From: an uncultured Succinatimonas sp.
Lineage (GTDB): Bacteria > Pseudomonadota > Gammaproteobacteria > Enterobacterales > Succinivibrionaceae
Direction of reading: 5' to 3'
Assembly: GCA_905201175.1 (NCBI GenBank)
Contig: CAJKNC010000081.1
Span: 1 to 7,058, forward strand
DNA: 7,058 nt
Made by a program: the position numbers and the translations under genes. Shown piece after piece: positions 1-6,093 of the stretch; positions within the stretch are counted from its first letter, which is position 1, and each line of letters begins with the position of its first letter. The notes beneath the pieces were generated by a model. That model was not told the origin of the DNA. It made no database searches and saw only the letters and a program-made list of their open reading frames with translations.

Positions 1-66
1 TATAGATATATTAAATAAATTAAAAAATTCTGAAATTATATGACAATACCCATATAGGAGCTATAT

Positions 67-783
67 ATGAAATTTGTAAAAACAGCTTTAATATGCACGG
101 TGCTTGCATCCTCCATTGGTTTTGCACAGGCTAAGCTGTCAGCTGATTTTAACAAATGCATGAATGATTCAAATGGCGTGACCGCTTACATGTTAAGCTG
201 CATAGGAGATGAGAATGAAAAGCAGGACGTGCTTTTAAATAAATATTACAAGCAGTATATGAAGCAAGCTTCAAAACATGAAAAGTCAGCGCTGAAAAAA
301 GCTCAAATTGCCTGGATAAAATGGCGTGATGCTGAAACATCGTTTGCAAGTTCTTCAGAAGGGGGGACTCTTTCTTCGGTAATTGCTGCAGATAGATTTT
401 TAACTATTACTGCCGAACGGGTAGATTTTTTAGCGAAGCTGCTTGGCGTTGAAGCAAATGCTGAAGCTTCTCAAGGAGCAAATGATTATATCGGCAGGTA
501 TATCTCCAAAAGACAAGGGGCGGATATCAGCTTTGTATTAGGATATGATCCTCAGGGAACGCTTAGACTTGAGCTTAGCGGGATTGTAGGCTCGTCTACA
601 TGCGATCTTAATGCAGTCTGCTCTCTCATTGATAGCGGAGTTTCCTGCCTTGATCCTGACAATGAAGCTCAGGAGGCTGTAAATATTGTATTTAAAGGCA
701 GAAAAGCTAAAGTTGGCAGCAATACTCCGGGAGCTAGCTGCGGTATACAAGGCTATATAACCGGCACATACGTAAAAGAATAA
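67..783 (+). CDS. Secreted DUF1311 / LprI-like protein with cysteine-bearing C-terminal domain
   Basis: The 238-residue product starts with a signal peptide (basic MKFVK, hydrophobic core, probable cleavage after AQA at residue 22), so it should be periplasmic. Residues about 28-127 fit the DUF1311 (lysozyme-inhibitor LprI-like) pattern: C31, then C45 followed by an acidic stretch, LNKYY at 57-61, the AQIAWIKWRD block at 79-88, a GG pair at 99-100 and a closing helix ending in VDFLAKLLG. The third cysteine often found just after WRD is absent. Residues about 138-238 form a second, beta-rich domain with C179, C185, C194 and C225, ending CGIQGYITGTY. AGGAG lies 6 bases before the ATG and fixes the start. 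It is a single gene that converges on asnS. Some family members inhibit lysozyme, but inhibition here is only an inference; the family call is fairly secure, the role is not. Confidence 0.8.
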   Translation: MKFVKTALICTVLASSIGFAQAKLSADFNKCMNDSNGVTAYMLSCIGDENEKQDVLLNKYYKQYMKQASKHEKSALKKAQIAWIKWRDAETSFASSSEGGTLSSVIAADRFLTITAERVDFLAKLLGVEANAEASQGANDYIGRYISKRQGADISFVLGYDPQGTLRLELSGIVGSSTCDLNAVCSLIDSGVSCLDPDNEAQEAVNIVFKGRKAKVGSNTPGASCGIQGYITGTYVKE

Positions 784-795
784 TTATAAGCTTAT

Positions 796-826
796 AAAAA
801 AGCGAAATGCCGGAGCATTTCGCTTT
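796..826 (-). terminator. Intrinsic terminator of the asnS cluster, possibly shared by the convergent gene
   Basis: A perfect 10-bp stem (801-810 with 815-824) encloses four bases. Read on the minus strand the loop is TCCG closed by a C-G pair, a stable UNCG tetraloop, and the stem runs straight into five more T (800-796). This is a textbook rho-independent terminator for asnS, whose stop lies 32 bases upstream of the stem. Read on the plus strand the same hairpin is followed only by TTGG, so termination of the gene ending at 783 would be weaker. Confidence 0.85.
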
Positions 827-833
827 GGAATAA

Positions 834-855
834 CTTAAATAGGAGTTTATTTAAG
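834..855. repeat. A/T-rich inverted repeat between asnS and its terminator
   Basis: CTTAAATA (834-841) and TATTTAAG (848-855) are perfect reverse complements around a 6-base loop, GGAGTT. The repeat begins one base beyond the asnS stop. The stem is weak and has no T-run, so it is not itself a good terminator. It may only stabilise the 3' end of the transcript. Confidence 0.4.
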
Positions 856-856
856 C

Positions 857-2257
857 TTAGAATTCTGCTGATTTAGGGGTTCTTGGGAATGGGATAGCAT
901 CGCGTACATTGCCGACGCCGGTTACATAGACTACCAAGCGCTCAAAGCCTAAGCCGAAGCCTGAATGAGGTACAGAGCCATAGCGGCGCAGATCACGATA
1001 CCACCAGTAAGCATCTTTGTTTAAGCCGGTCTCTTCCATACGCTTGTCTAAAACATCGAGGCGATCTTCACGCTGAGAGCCGCCGATGATTTCGCCGATG
1101 CCCGGAGCTAAAACATCCATGGCAGCAACGGTCTTGCCGTCATCATTGAGCTTCATATAGAAAGCCTTGATATCTTTAGGATAGTTCTTAACTACAACCG
1201 GAGACTTGAAATACTCTTCAGCTAAATATCTTTCGTGCTCGGACTGCAGATCGATGCCCCATTCAACAGGGAATTCGAATTTTTTGCCGCAGTTTTTCAA
1301 GATCTCTACGGCTTTAGTGTAATCAACCTGCGCAAAGTCGGAATTTATGAAGTCCTCTAAGCGCTTAATTGCATTCTTGTCTACACGTTCAACAATAAAT
1401 TCCAAATCATCGCGGCGCTGCTCTAAAACGGTCTTAAAAACAAACTTAAGCATTTGCTCGGCAACATTAGCGCAGCCGTTCAAATCGGTAAATGCCATTT
1501 CCGGCTCACACATCCAGAATTCAGCTAAGTGTCTGGTAGTGTTGGAGTTTTCTGCTCTGAAGGTAGGTCCAAAAGTATAGCACTTGCTGAATGCACAGGC
1601 ATAAGTCTCAACTTCTAGCTGGCCTGATACAGTCATATAGGCATGTTTGCCGAAGAAATCCTCGGTATAATCAACATTGCCCTTATCATCCTTAGGCAGG
1701 TTGTTGAGATCTAAATTGGTGATGGTGAACATCTCGCCGGCGCCTTCGCAGTCAGAAGAGGTAATAAGCGGGGTAGAAACCCACATAAAGCCTTGAGACT
1801 GGAAGAAGGTATGGATTGCATAAGCTAAGGTATTGCGAATACGCATGACTGCGCCCATTAAATTAGTGCGGGGACGCAAGTGGGCGTATTCACGCAGATA
1901 TTCAACGCTATGACGTTTTGCGCTCATAGGGTAAGTATCAGGATTTTCTACAAAGCCTAAAACTTTAACGGCAGAGGCGGTAATTTCATAATCCTGTCCC
2001 TTGCCTTCTGAAGCCTTTAAAATACCATCAACAACTACGGAGCAGCCGGTAGTGAGTTTTAATACTTCGCTTTCATAATTTTCTAAGCTCTTAGGCGCGA
2101 TGACCTGAACATTATTAAAGCAGGAACCATCATTTACCGCTAAGAAAGAAAAGCCTGCTTTTGAATCGCGACGGGTACGGATCCAACCGGCTAAAGTTAC
2201 AGAGCTGCCGACGGCGATGCTGCCGTCTAAAATTGCTTTTGCGCTACTAAGACTCAT
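857..2257 (-). CDS. asnS: Asparaginyl-tRNA synthetase
   Basis: This cytoplasmic enzyme joins asparagine to tRNA-Asn using ATP and is a class IIb aminoacyl-tRNA synthetase. The product is 466 residues, the same length as the E. coli enzyme, and collinear with it from memory. The N-terminal OB-fold anticodon-binding domain spans about residues 15-105 (GWIRTRRDSKAG at 24-35). The catalytic domain follows with motif 1 near 150-166, the SGQLEVE segment at 211-217, motif 2 from FRAE (R234, E236) to EPE at 251-253, the GEIIGGSQRE segment at 388-397, and motif 3 GFGLGFER at 433-440 with the ATP-binding R440. It ends in the usual IPFPRTP-type tail. AGGAA lies 5 bases before the ATG. The gene starts 12 bases after the stop of the membrane-protein gene, so it is probably the last gene of a three-gene transcript. 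No key residue seems missing. Confidence 0.98.
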   Translation of the reverse strand: MSLSSAKAILDGSIAVGSSVTLAGWIRTRRDSKAGFSFLAVNDGSCFNNVQVIAPKSLENYESEVLKLTTGCSVVVDGILKASEGKGQDYEITASAVKVLGFVENPDTYPMSAKRHSVEYLREYAHLRPRTNLMGAVMRIRNTLAYAIHTFFQSQGFMWVSTPLITSSDCEGAGEMFTITNLDLNNLPKDDKGNVDYTEDFFGKHAYMTVSGQLEVETYACAFSKCYTFGPTFRAENSNTTRHLAEFWMCEPEMAFTDLNGCANVAEQMLKFVFKTVLEQRRDDLEFIVERVDKNAIKRLEDFINSDFAQVDYTKAVEILKNCGKKFEFPVEWGIDLQSEHERYLAEEYFKSPVVVKNYPKDIKAFYMKLNDDGKTVAAMDVLAPGIGEIIGGSQREDRLDVLDKRMEETGLNKDAYWWYRDLRRYGSVPHSGFGLGFERLVVYVTGVGNVRDAIPFPRTPKSAEF

Positions 2258-2269
2258 GTTATTTCCTGA

Positions 2270-2803
2270 TTATTTTTTATCTACAATCAATTGATTTTTA
2301 TATTCTTCGTCTAAATGACCTGCATAGGTATGAATAACAAACATACCGCGAGGACGCTTGCCCTTGATATCGACAACTAAAGCCGGCAGCTTTTTAGTTT
2401 TCTGCTCATCTAAGAAATGACGAATTTCATGAGCTACAGACTCGCCGGCAAAGCGGCTTTCGATAGAAAGAATACGTCCGTCGTCCAGTTTTATAGAACC
2501 TTTTACAATGGTGATGCCATGGCTAGGTTCGATGGATTCAACCACGCCGACGGTATGCGTGCCAGTGCTGTAAAGGATTTTGGTATGGGCATAGATAAAG
2601 AAACTTTTAACGGCCATGACGGCAAATAAGACTACGAAAAAATACTGCAGCCAAGGCTGCTGACCGCCTGAGGCCTCATAAACTTTAAAGGCCAGGACAA
2701 TCGCAATGCCGGTGATGAAGGCATAAATTAAGCCAAAAATAAGCTGCGCGATACCGACGCGAGGTTCGAAAGATTGAGCACGGCGATTATTCATCTGCGG
2801 CAT
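2270..2803 (-). CDS. Inner-membrane protein with two helices and a C-terminal beta-rich domain, function unknown
   Basis: The 177-residue protein has a basic N-terminus (NNRR, R15), two predicted membrane helices at about 17-39 and 51-72, and a soluble domain from about 80 to 177. That domain opens with GTHTVGVVESIEP, continues with KGSIKLDDGRILSIESRF and has a late proline/arginine turn (KGKRPRG, 148-153). The helix pair followed by a VGVVESIEP-like strand recalls DUF3592-type proteins, but this is a weak resemblance. Positive charges before helix 1 suggest both ends lie in the cytoplasm. GAGGGA at 2811-2816 sits 7 bases before the ATG at 2803 and favours that start over the ATG three codons later. 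It overlaps the lipoprotein gene upstream by 17 bases and precedes asnS by 12, so translation of the three is probably linked. I do not recognise a function. Confidence 0.8.
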   Translation of the reverse strand: MPQMNNRRAQSFEPRVGIAQLIFGLIYAFITGIAIVLAFKVYEASGGQQPWLQYFFVVLFAVMAVKSFFIYAHTKILYSTGTHTVGVVESIEPSHGITIVKGSIKLDDGRILSIESRFAGESVAHEIRHFLDEQKTKKLPALVVDIKGKRPRGMFVIHTYAGHLDEEYKNQLIVDKK

Positions 2804-3257
2804 GGATTAGTCCCTCATAAACATAATGCTGATTTAAAAAATCCTTGTCTTTGTCATCAACAATCTTTAAATCCAATTCAGCCTTTCCTTGAAGCTTTAA
2901 CATAGGAGATAAGGTTAAGGATTCAGATGAAACTTTAGGCAGCAAATTAGCCGGGACAAACTGAACATATTTATTGTCATGATACGGCGGGATCAGCATA
3001 TCGTCAGTGTCAAAGCTATAGGCGGCGGCCTGTTTATTGTTGATGTAAACTTTAATGTCAATGTTCTCAACTGGCAAGGGAGCTGGGGTATTGTGTCTTA
3101 CGGTATAGAAGACATTAAAGCCTTGTACATTGTTATTAGTAACAAAAGTAAGATCAGTAATCTTTAACTGAGGCTTTTGCACTCCATCAGGCAATGAGGA
3201 GCATGCTGCAGCAAGTACAGCATTTACAGCAAGTAGTAAAAACAGAAATTTCTTCAT
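2787..3257 (-). CDS. Putative lipoprotein with a LEA type 2 (WHy)-like domain
   Basis: From the ATG at 3257 the product is 156 residues and starts MKKFLFLLLAVNAVLAAAC, a lipoprotein signal with C19 as the lipidated residue. The box is AAAC, with alanine instead of the usual leucine at -3. The serine after the cysteine gives no inner-membrane retention signal, so an outer-membrane location is likely. The rest is one beta domain: KITDLTFVT, then FNVFYTVRHNTPAPLPVENI, a block resembling the 'NPN..plpv..i' core of LEA type 2 domains, followed by VYINNKQ and an IPPY turn. A TTG at 3287 gives an alternative start ten codons earlier with AAGGA 6 bases before it. I prefer the ATG because its signal peptide is canonical, although its own upstream purine run (AAGAAAG) is weak. 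It is first gene of the cluster with the membrane protein and asnS. The domain match is moderate; the role is unknown. Confidence 0.75.
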   Translation of the reverse strand: MKKFLFLLLAVNAVLAAACSSLPDGVQKPQLKITDLTFVTNNNVQGFNVFYTVRHNTPAPLPVENIDIKVYINNKQAAAYSFDTDDMLIPPYHDNKYVQFVPANLLPKVSSESLTLSPMLKLQGKAELDLKIVDDKDKDFLNQHYVYEGLIHAADE

Positions 3258-3278
3258 AATAAAAACTTTCTTAAATCT

Positions 3279-3306
3279 AAAGCCCAAAGGCTTTCCTTCA
3301 GGCTTT
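3279..3306 (-). promoter_or_regulatory. Possible translation-modulating hairpin with alternative TTG start
   Basis: In the leader of the lipoprotein gene, the minus-strand RNA reads AAAGCC (3294-3289), a 4-base loop TTTG, then GGCTTT (3284-3279), a 6-bp hairpin. The alternative TTG start (3287-3285) lies in the loop. A second AAAGCC at 3306-3301 could pair with the same GGCTTT and would enclose the AAGGA (3298-3294) and TTG together. The two pairings exclude each other. This is seen in sequence only; a regulatory effect is speculation. Confidence 0.3.
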
Positions 3307-3379
3307 AAAGCAACGTCACGGATAAAAAGATTAAGAATTATTTATAATAATTAACGCTTTTTAGTTCAGTCATGCCGAT

Positions 3380-3408
3380 ATTATACGCTAAGGATACTAA
3401 AAAATGCA
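3380..3408 (-). promoter_or_regulatory. Candidate sigma-70 promoter for the lipoprotein-membrane protein-asnS cluster
   Basis: On the minus strand a perfect TATAAT occupies 3385-3380. Seventeen bases upstream is TGCATT (3408-3403), a poor -35 hexamer matching TTGACA at two positions only. Transcription would begin near 3373 and leave a leader of about 115 bases before the ATG at 3257. The promoter sits just downstream of the stop at 3424 of the neighbouring pair, in the only sizeable gap on this strand, which supports its use. Confidence 0.5.
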
Positions 3409-3412
3409 CGGG

Positions 3413-3436
3413 AGCTAAGCCACTTACTGCTTAGCT
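3413..3436. repeat. 8-bp inverted repeat over the stop codon of the secreted-protein gene
   Basis: AGCTAAGC (3413-3420) and GCTTAGCT (3429-3436) are perfect reverse complements around an 8-base loop. The stop codon at 3426-3424 lies in the loop. On the minus strand the stem is followed by CCCGTGCA before a T6 run, so the run is too far away for a standard terminator. On the plus strand T-runs follow closely, but no plus-strand gene lies upstream. It may slow read-through into the asnS cluster or protect the 3' end. Confidence 0.35.
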
Positions 3437-3963
3437 TTTAGGGTTTTTATATATTTTTTTGCATCAGAGAGGCAATTTTTGCGGGTTTTATAGTTAATCG
3501 AATTTATATCAATAGTCAAAGAGCCCTTCGTATTATCAAATAAAATAAAGCTTTGTCCGCTAAGATAGCGCCCGTCCTTAAAGAAATTTACGTAATCAAA
3601 AGTATAGCCTTCATATTTATTAAGAGCGTAAGCCTTAGGCTTAGCAATTTTAAGGCCGTCGGCATCCTTAGGATTTTGGCTTAGGCTTGAATATAAGGCT
3701 TTTTGATACTGATCTGCCAAAGGATAGCGCTTTTTAGGCGCAATATATTGCTCGGCGTTGTAGTTGATATGAATTATGCAGGAGTGCTTTGGGCTTAAAA
3801 AAGTGATCTCTCCTTGGTGAGGGTATGACAGGATTTCCCAATTATTAGGAATAAAAAAGCTGTAATTTTTAAAAAATTCCTGGCTTGTTTCACTTTGTCC
3901 TGCATATCCAGGCAAAGAAATGGACAAAGTCATGATTACAGCAAGTAGAATTCTGCTCAGCAT
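3424..3963 (-). CDS. Secreted protein of unknown function, paralogue of the lipoprotein upstream
   Basis: From the ATG at 3963 the product is 179 residues with a signal peptide (MLSRILLAVIMTLSISLPGYA), probably cleaved near residue 21, so it is likely periplasmic. The mature part is one compact alpha/beta domain: FFIPNNWEI near 36-44, an acid-to-strand segment with C62 (KHSCIIHINY), a charged helical middle, GYTFDY at 120-125, strand SFILFD, and a final helix bearing C164 (KNCLSDAKKYIKTL). The opening 'F.IP..W' and closing helix recall the Mog1/PsbP/DcrB-like fold (DUF1795 type), an inference from pattern only. The ATG overlaps the upstream TGA as TGATG, and AGGAGG lies 7 bases before it; the TTG one codon earlier is only 4 bases from AGGAGG and is less likely. 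C62 and C164 match a cysteine pair in the neighbour. Confidence 0.8.
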   Translation of the reverse strand: MLSRILLAVIMTLSISLPGYAGQSETSQEFFKNYSFFIPNNWEILSYPHQGEITFLSPKHSCIIHINYNAEQYIAPKKRYPLADQYQKALYSSLSQNPKDADGLKIAKPKAYALNKYEGYTFDYVNFFKDGRYLSGQSFILFDNTKGSLTIDINSINYKTRKNCLSDAKKYIKTLKAKQ

Positions 3964-4580
3964 CAATACACCTCCTCTTTTGGAGCATAAGTAATGCTCT
4001 TAACTGCCTGTGAACTTTCTGCAAAGCATTTTTGCGCCGTATTTTTGTCAAAAGATACTATAGAGGCATAAAGGATGCCGATATCATCAGAATTTATAAG
4101 CATATAATGCATGCTGTGAAAGAATTTCTGTTCATTATGACTAGTAATTTCGTAACGATATCCAGAAAGATTGTTTATCTGTACTTCATCTATTTTAGAG
4201 ATAGCTAAGTCTTTTTTGTCTAAGGCAGTTTGAGTTATAAAATCTCGGCTTTTGTCGATAGCTTCATTTAAAAGAATTTGTCTGCGGGTATTAGTCGGAA
4301 CAGCTGTATAGATATCGCTTAAGATCTGCATAGTGCATTTGCCGAATAAATCTTTATTGCGGCGATCTGGATATACATTGATGGCATTGTTGAGATTAGG
4401 TAAATTAACTTTTTTAAAATTTTCAGGAATCTCAATAGTATAAAAATCAGTGAAATTTACTGCAGCGATAGCTTGGGCTGTATTGCCGAAAGGATGGGGA
4501 ATCGGATGAGAAGATTCATTATCGCTGCTGCAGCTGCAGACAAGAGCCGCAGCTAATAAAGAGAAAACTATTTTTAACAT
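3963..4580 (-). CDS. Putative lipoprotein of unknown function, paralogue of the secreted protein downstream
   Basis: The 205-residue product begins with a short lipoprotein signal (MLKIVFSLLAAALVCSC). C17 is the likely lipidated residue (box VCSC); C15 is a less fitting alternative. Serines follow, so outer-membrane sorting is expected. After a proline/histidine-rich linker (HPIPHPFG, 25-32) comes a domain that parallels the downstream product: FYTIEIPENF at 46-55, C82 in GKCTMQI, LSGYRYEIT at 138-146, a strand pair near 153-176, and a final helix with C185 (QKCFAESSQAVKSI). C82 and C185 are 103 residues apart against 102 in the neighbour. No good Shine-Dalgarno precedes the ATG at 4580. The gene is first of a two-gene transcript. 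Anchoring one copy while releasing the other is inferred from the signals. Function is unrecognised. Confidence 0.78.
   Translation of the reverse strand: MLKIVFSLLAAALVCSCSSDNESSHPIPHPFGNTAQAIAAVNFTDFYTIEIPENFKKVNLPNLNNAINVYPDRRNKDLFGKCTMQILSDIYTAVPTNTRRQILLNEAIDKSRDFITQTALDKKDLAISKIDEVQINNLSGYRYEITSHNEQKFFHSMHYMLINSDDIGILYASIVSFDKNTAQKCFAESSQAVKSITYAPKEEVY
3971..3976 (-). promoter_or_regulatory. Strong ribosome binding site that selects the start at 3963
   Basis: A perfect AGGAGG lies inside the last codons of the upstream lipoprotein gene. It is 7 bases from the ATG at 3963 but only 4 from the TTG at 3966. With the TGATG overlap it points to coupled translation of the pair, with an added independent entry site for the second gene. 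Confidence 0.7.
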
Positions 4581-4724
4581 TTATCGGTTCTGAATAAAAA
4601 TCAAATAATGCAGTAAGCTGCAAGATCTAAGATTAGAATTTTATCGTAAAAAATACAAAAAAAAGTGATCCTTCTTCTAAAAAATCAGCTTCTGCACAGA
4701 AGAATAATTCATAAAAAAACAAGC

Positions 4725-4747
4725 TTATGCACTTAATTAGTGCGTAA
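4725..4747. repeat. Operator-like inverted repeat, intergenic
   Basis: TTATGCACT (4725-4733) and AGTGCGTAA (4739-4747) are reverse complements with one mismatch in nine, around a TAATT centre. The site is about 80 bases upstream of the transporter's candidate -10, and the right arm continues as CGTAAAT, a string also found in the second palindrome at 4837-4843. The size and symmetry suit a dimeric regulator, but none is identified. Confidence 0.4.
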
Positions 4748-4815
4748 ATAGCAAAAAATCATCAAAAAATAACGATTTTTAGGTTGTTTTTATTTAAAAT
4801 GTAACCTTTTTGAGC

Positions 4816-4843
4816 ATTTGCGTTTAATATAATAAACGTAAAT
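4816..4843 (+). promoter_or_regulatory. Candidate transporter promoter -10 inside an 11-bp inverted repeat
   Basis: A perfect TATAAT (4828-4833) forms the centre of an inverted repeat: ATTTGCGTTTA (4816-4826), a 6-base spacer, and TAAACGTAAAT (4833-4843), with one mismatch in eleven. No good -35 lies 16-18 bases upstream; the nearby TTGAGC at 4810-4815 is only 12 bases away. A palindrome over the -10 with a weak -35 suggests repression by, or dependence on, a dimeric regulator. The ATG is about 75 bases downstream. Confidence 0.45.
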
Positions 4844-4907
4844 TTGCTGCTTTATTAAAGAGCAGAGATTTTTATTTGGATATTTAGTAAAAATTTCAGG
4901 TTCTAAT

Positions 4908-5897
4908 ATGCAAGGATTTTTAAACAAGCTTGCCGCAATAAGCGTCTTTTTTGGAAAGACTTTTGCTTTGTGGGTAATTATTTTCGCGGTATTTGCCTAT
5001 TTAGCTCCAGATCTGTTCAAGCCTTTATCGGCTTACATTTCTATCCTTTTAGGTATCGTTATGTTCGGTATGGGTCTTACTCTTAAGGCTCGCGACTTCT
5101 CCGAGGTCTTTACTCGTCCTTTGCAGGTTGTGATTGGTATTTTAGGTCAGTTCGTCATTATGCCTGTTCTGGCTTTTGCCTTGTGCATCGGCTTAAACCT
5201 TCCTTCCGAAATTGCAGTAGGCGTGATCTTGGTAGGCTGCTGCCCTGGCGGTACTTCATCAAATGTTATGAGCTATTTATCAAAGGGCGATGTGGCTTTA
5301 TCGGTAACTATTACCGCCTGCACAACTGTGTTAGCTCCGGTTGTAACTCCAGCATTGATTTATGTTTTTGCAAGTCAATGGGTTGATATTGCTCCGGCTG
5401 CAATGTTCATTTCTATTTTAAAGATTGTAATCATCCCGATTGTTGCTGGCATTGTCGTTAACGCTATGTTCCGTACAGCAGTATCTCGTGTAGTTGTGTG
5501 CTTGCCGTTAATTTCTGTAGTTGCCATTGTAGCTATTGTTTGTGCTGTAGTTGCAGTAAGTCAGGCTCGCTTAGCTGAAACCGGCATTCTTATCTTTGTA
5601 GTTGTTGTTCTGCACAATTGCTTAGGCTATCTTTGCGGATATCTTTTAGCTAAAGTCTGCAAGATGAAGCTTGCTCAGCGCAAGACTTTGGCTATTGAGG
5701 TCGGCATGCAGAATTCTGGTTTAGGCGTAGCTTTAGCTATGGCTCATTTCAATCCGATGTCTGCAGTTCCGGCCGCTATTTTCTCTGTATGGCACAATAT
5801 TTCAGGCCCGATCTTAGCTACCATCTTCGTCAATATGACCGAAAAAGAAGATCAGAAGGATGAAGTCCCTTTATCAAAGGCTAAGATTGCTAAATAA
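4908..5897 (+). CDS. BASS-family sodium-coupled transporter (bile acid:Na+ symporter family)
   Basis: The 329-residue, very hydrophobic protein fits the SBF/BASS family, inner-membrane symporters that import organic anions with sodium. About nine to ten helices are visible from residue 20 to 310, with a charged tail after 311. The two crossover regions are clear: VILVGCCPGGTSSNVMSYLS at 106-125 and IEVGMQNSGLGVALA at 263-277. Residues matching the sodium ligands of the Neisseria ASBT homologue (from memory) all appear at a constant offset of four: Q81, S118, N119, S132, T136, E264, M267 and Q268. A functional sodium-driven carrier is therefore likely. Substrate is not readable; bacterial relatives move bile acids, pantoate or ketopantoate and other organic acids. 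AGG lies 7 bases before the ATG, a modest ribosome site. The gene stands alone, with a divergent lipoprotein gene upstream and its own terminator. Confidence 0.92.
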   Translation: MQGFLNKLAAISVFFGKTFALWVIIFAVFAYLAPDLFKPLSAYISILLGIVMFGMGLTLKARDFSEVFTRPLQVVIGILGQFVIMPVLAFALCIGLNLPSEIAVGVILVGCCPGGTSSNVMSYLSKGDVALSVTITACTTVLAPVVTPALIYVFASQWVDIAPAAMFISILKIVIIPIVAGIVVNAMFRTAVSRVVVCLPLISVVAIVAIVCAVVAVSQARLAETGILIFVVVVLHNCLGYLCGYLLAKVCKMKLAQRKTLAIEVGMQNSGLGVALAMAHFNPMSAVPAAIFSVWHNISGPILATIFVNMTEKEDQKDEVPLSKAKIAK

Positions 5898-5914
5898 TTT
5901 TAGGAAGATTTAAA

Positions 5915-5929
5915 ACAGATTGCATCTGT
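5915..5929 (+). repeat. Small hairpin in the transporter 3' untranslated region
   Basis: ACAGAT (5915-5920) and ATCTGT (5924-5929) pair around TGC, 17 bases after the transporter stop. No T-run follows, so it is probably an accessory 3'-end structure before the real terminator. Confidence 0.35.
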
Positions 5930-5932
5930 CAG

Positions 5933-5970
5933 AAAAATAACCTCAAAGCTTGCTTTGGGGTTATTTTTTT
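5933..5970 (+). terminator. Intrinsic terminator of the BASS transporter gene
   Basis: A 13-bp stem (5936-5948 with 5953-5965, one T-G wobble) closes a CTTG loop and runs into seven T (5964-5970). A-residues before the stem can extend pairing into the T-run. It lies 38 bases after the stop and is a strong plus-strand terminator. Confidence 0.9.
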
Positions 5971-6021
5971 AGCTGCAGTTTTGCGCACCTTTAAAGAAAG
6001 CACAGAATGAATTCTGAAGAC

Positions 6022-6051
6022 AAAAATCCCCGACAGTCAGCCGGGGATTTT
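6022..6051 (-). terminator. Intrinsic terminator of the OhrR-type regulator gene
   Basis: AAAATCCCCG (6023-6032) and CGGGGATTTT (6042-6051) form a perfect 10-bp stem around nine bases. On the minus strand the second arm ends in ATTTTTG, a five-T run, 42 bases after the regulator's stop. It could also act weakly on the plus strand as a back-up for the transporter terminator. Confidence 0.8.
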
Positions 6052-6093
6052 CTCTATAAGCAGTTTGAAGAAGAATATATTTAAGCTGGATTT

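Larger units (their letters stand above)
4581..4907. promoter_or_regulatory. Divergent intergenic region between the lipoprotein pair and the BASS transporter
   Basis: These 327 bases hold no gene. They are A/T-rich with many A- and T-runs, and must contain promoters for both directions. For the minus strand, TAAAAT at 4643-4638 is a possible -10 with no clear -35. For the plus strand, TATAAT at 4828-4833 is the best -10. A CTTCTG-CA-CAGAAG inverted repeat lies near 4689-4702, and two longer inverted repeats are listed separately. Confidence 0.6.

Noticed and set aside
1347..1580. Plus-strand open frame of 77 codons opposite asnS
   Set aside because: It lies wholly inside the well-supported asnS gene, its product is low-complexity serine/lysine-rich, and it matches nothing I recognise; it is a shadow frame.
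2755..2775. GGTTCGAA, resembling a tRNA T-loop
   Set aside because: It sits inside the membrane-protein coding sequence and no acceptor or anticodon arms can be built around it.
2417..3167. Plus-strand frames opposite the membrane-protein and lipoprotein genes
   Set aside because: Both are antisense to genes with clear signals, overlaps and ribosome sites and have no convincing start context.
4748..4795. AAAAATC...GATTTTT hairpin followed by T-runs in the divergent region
   Set aside because: The stem is nearly all A/T with a 13-base loop, and no gene upstream on the plus strand would need a terminator there.
5183..5386. Plus-strand 67-codon frame within the transporter
   Set aside because: It is an out-of-frame reading of the sodium-site region of a conserved BASS protein.
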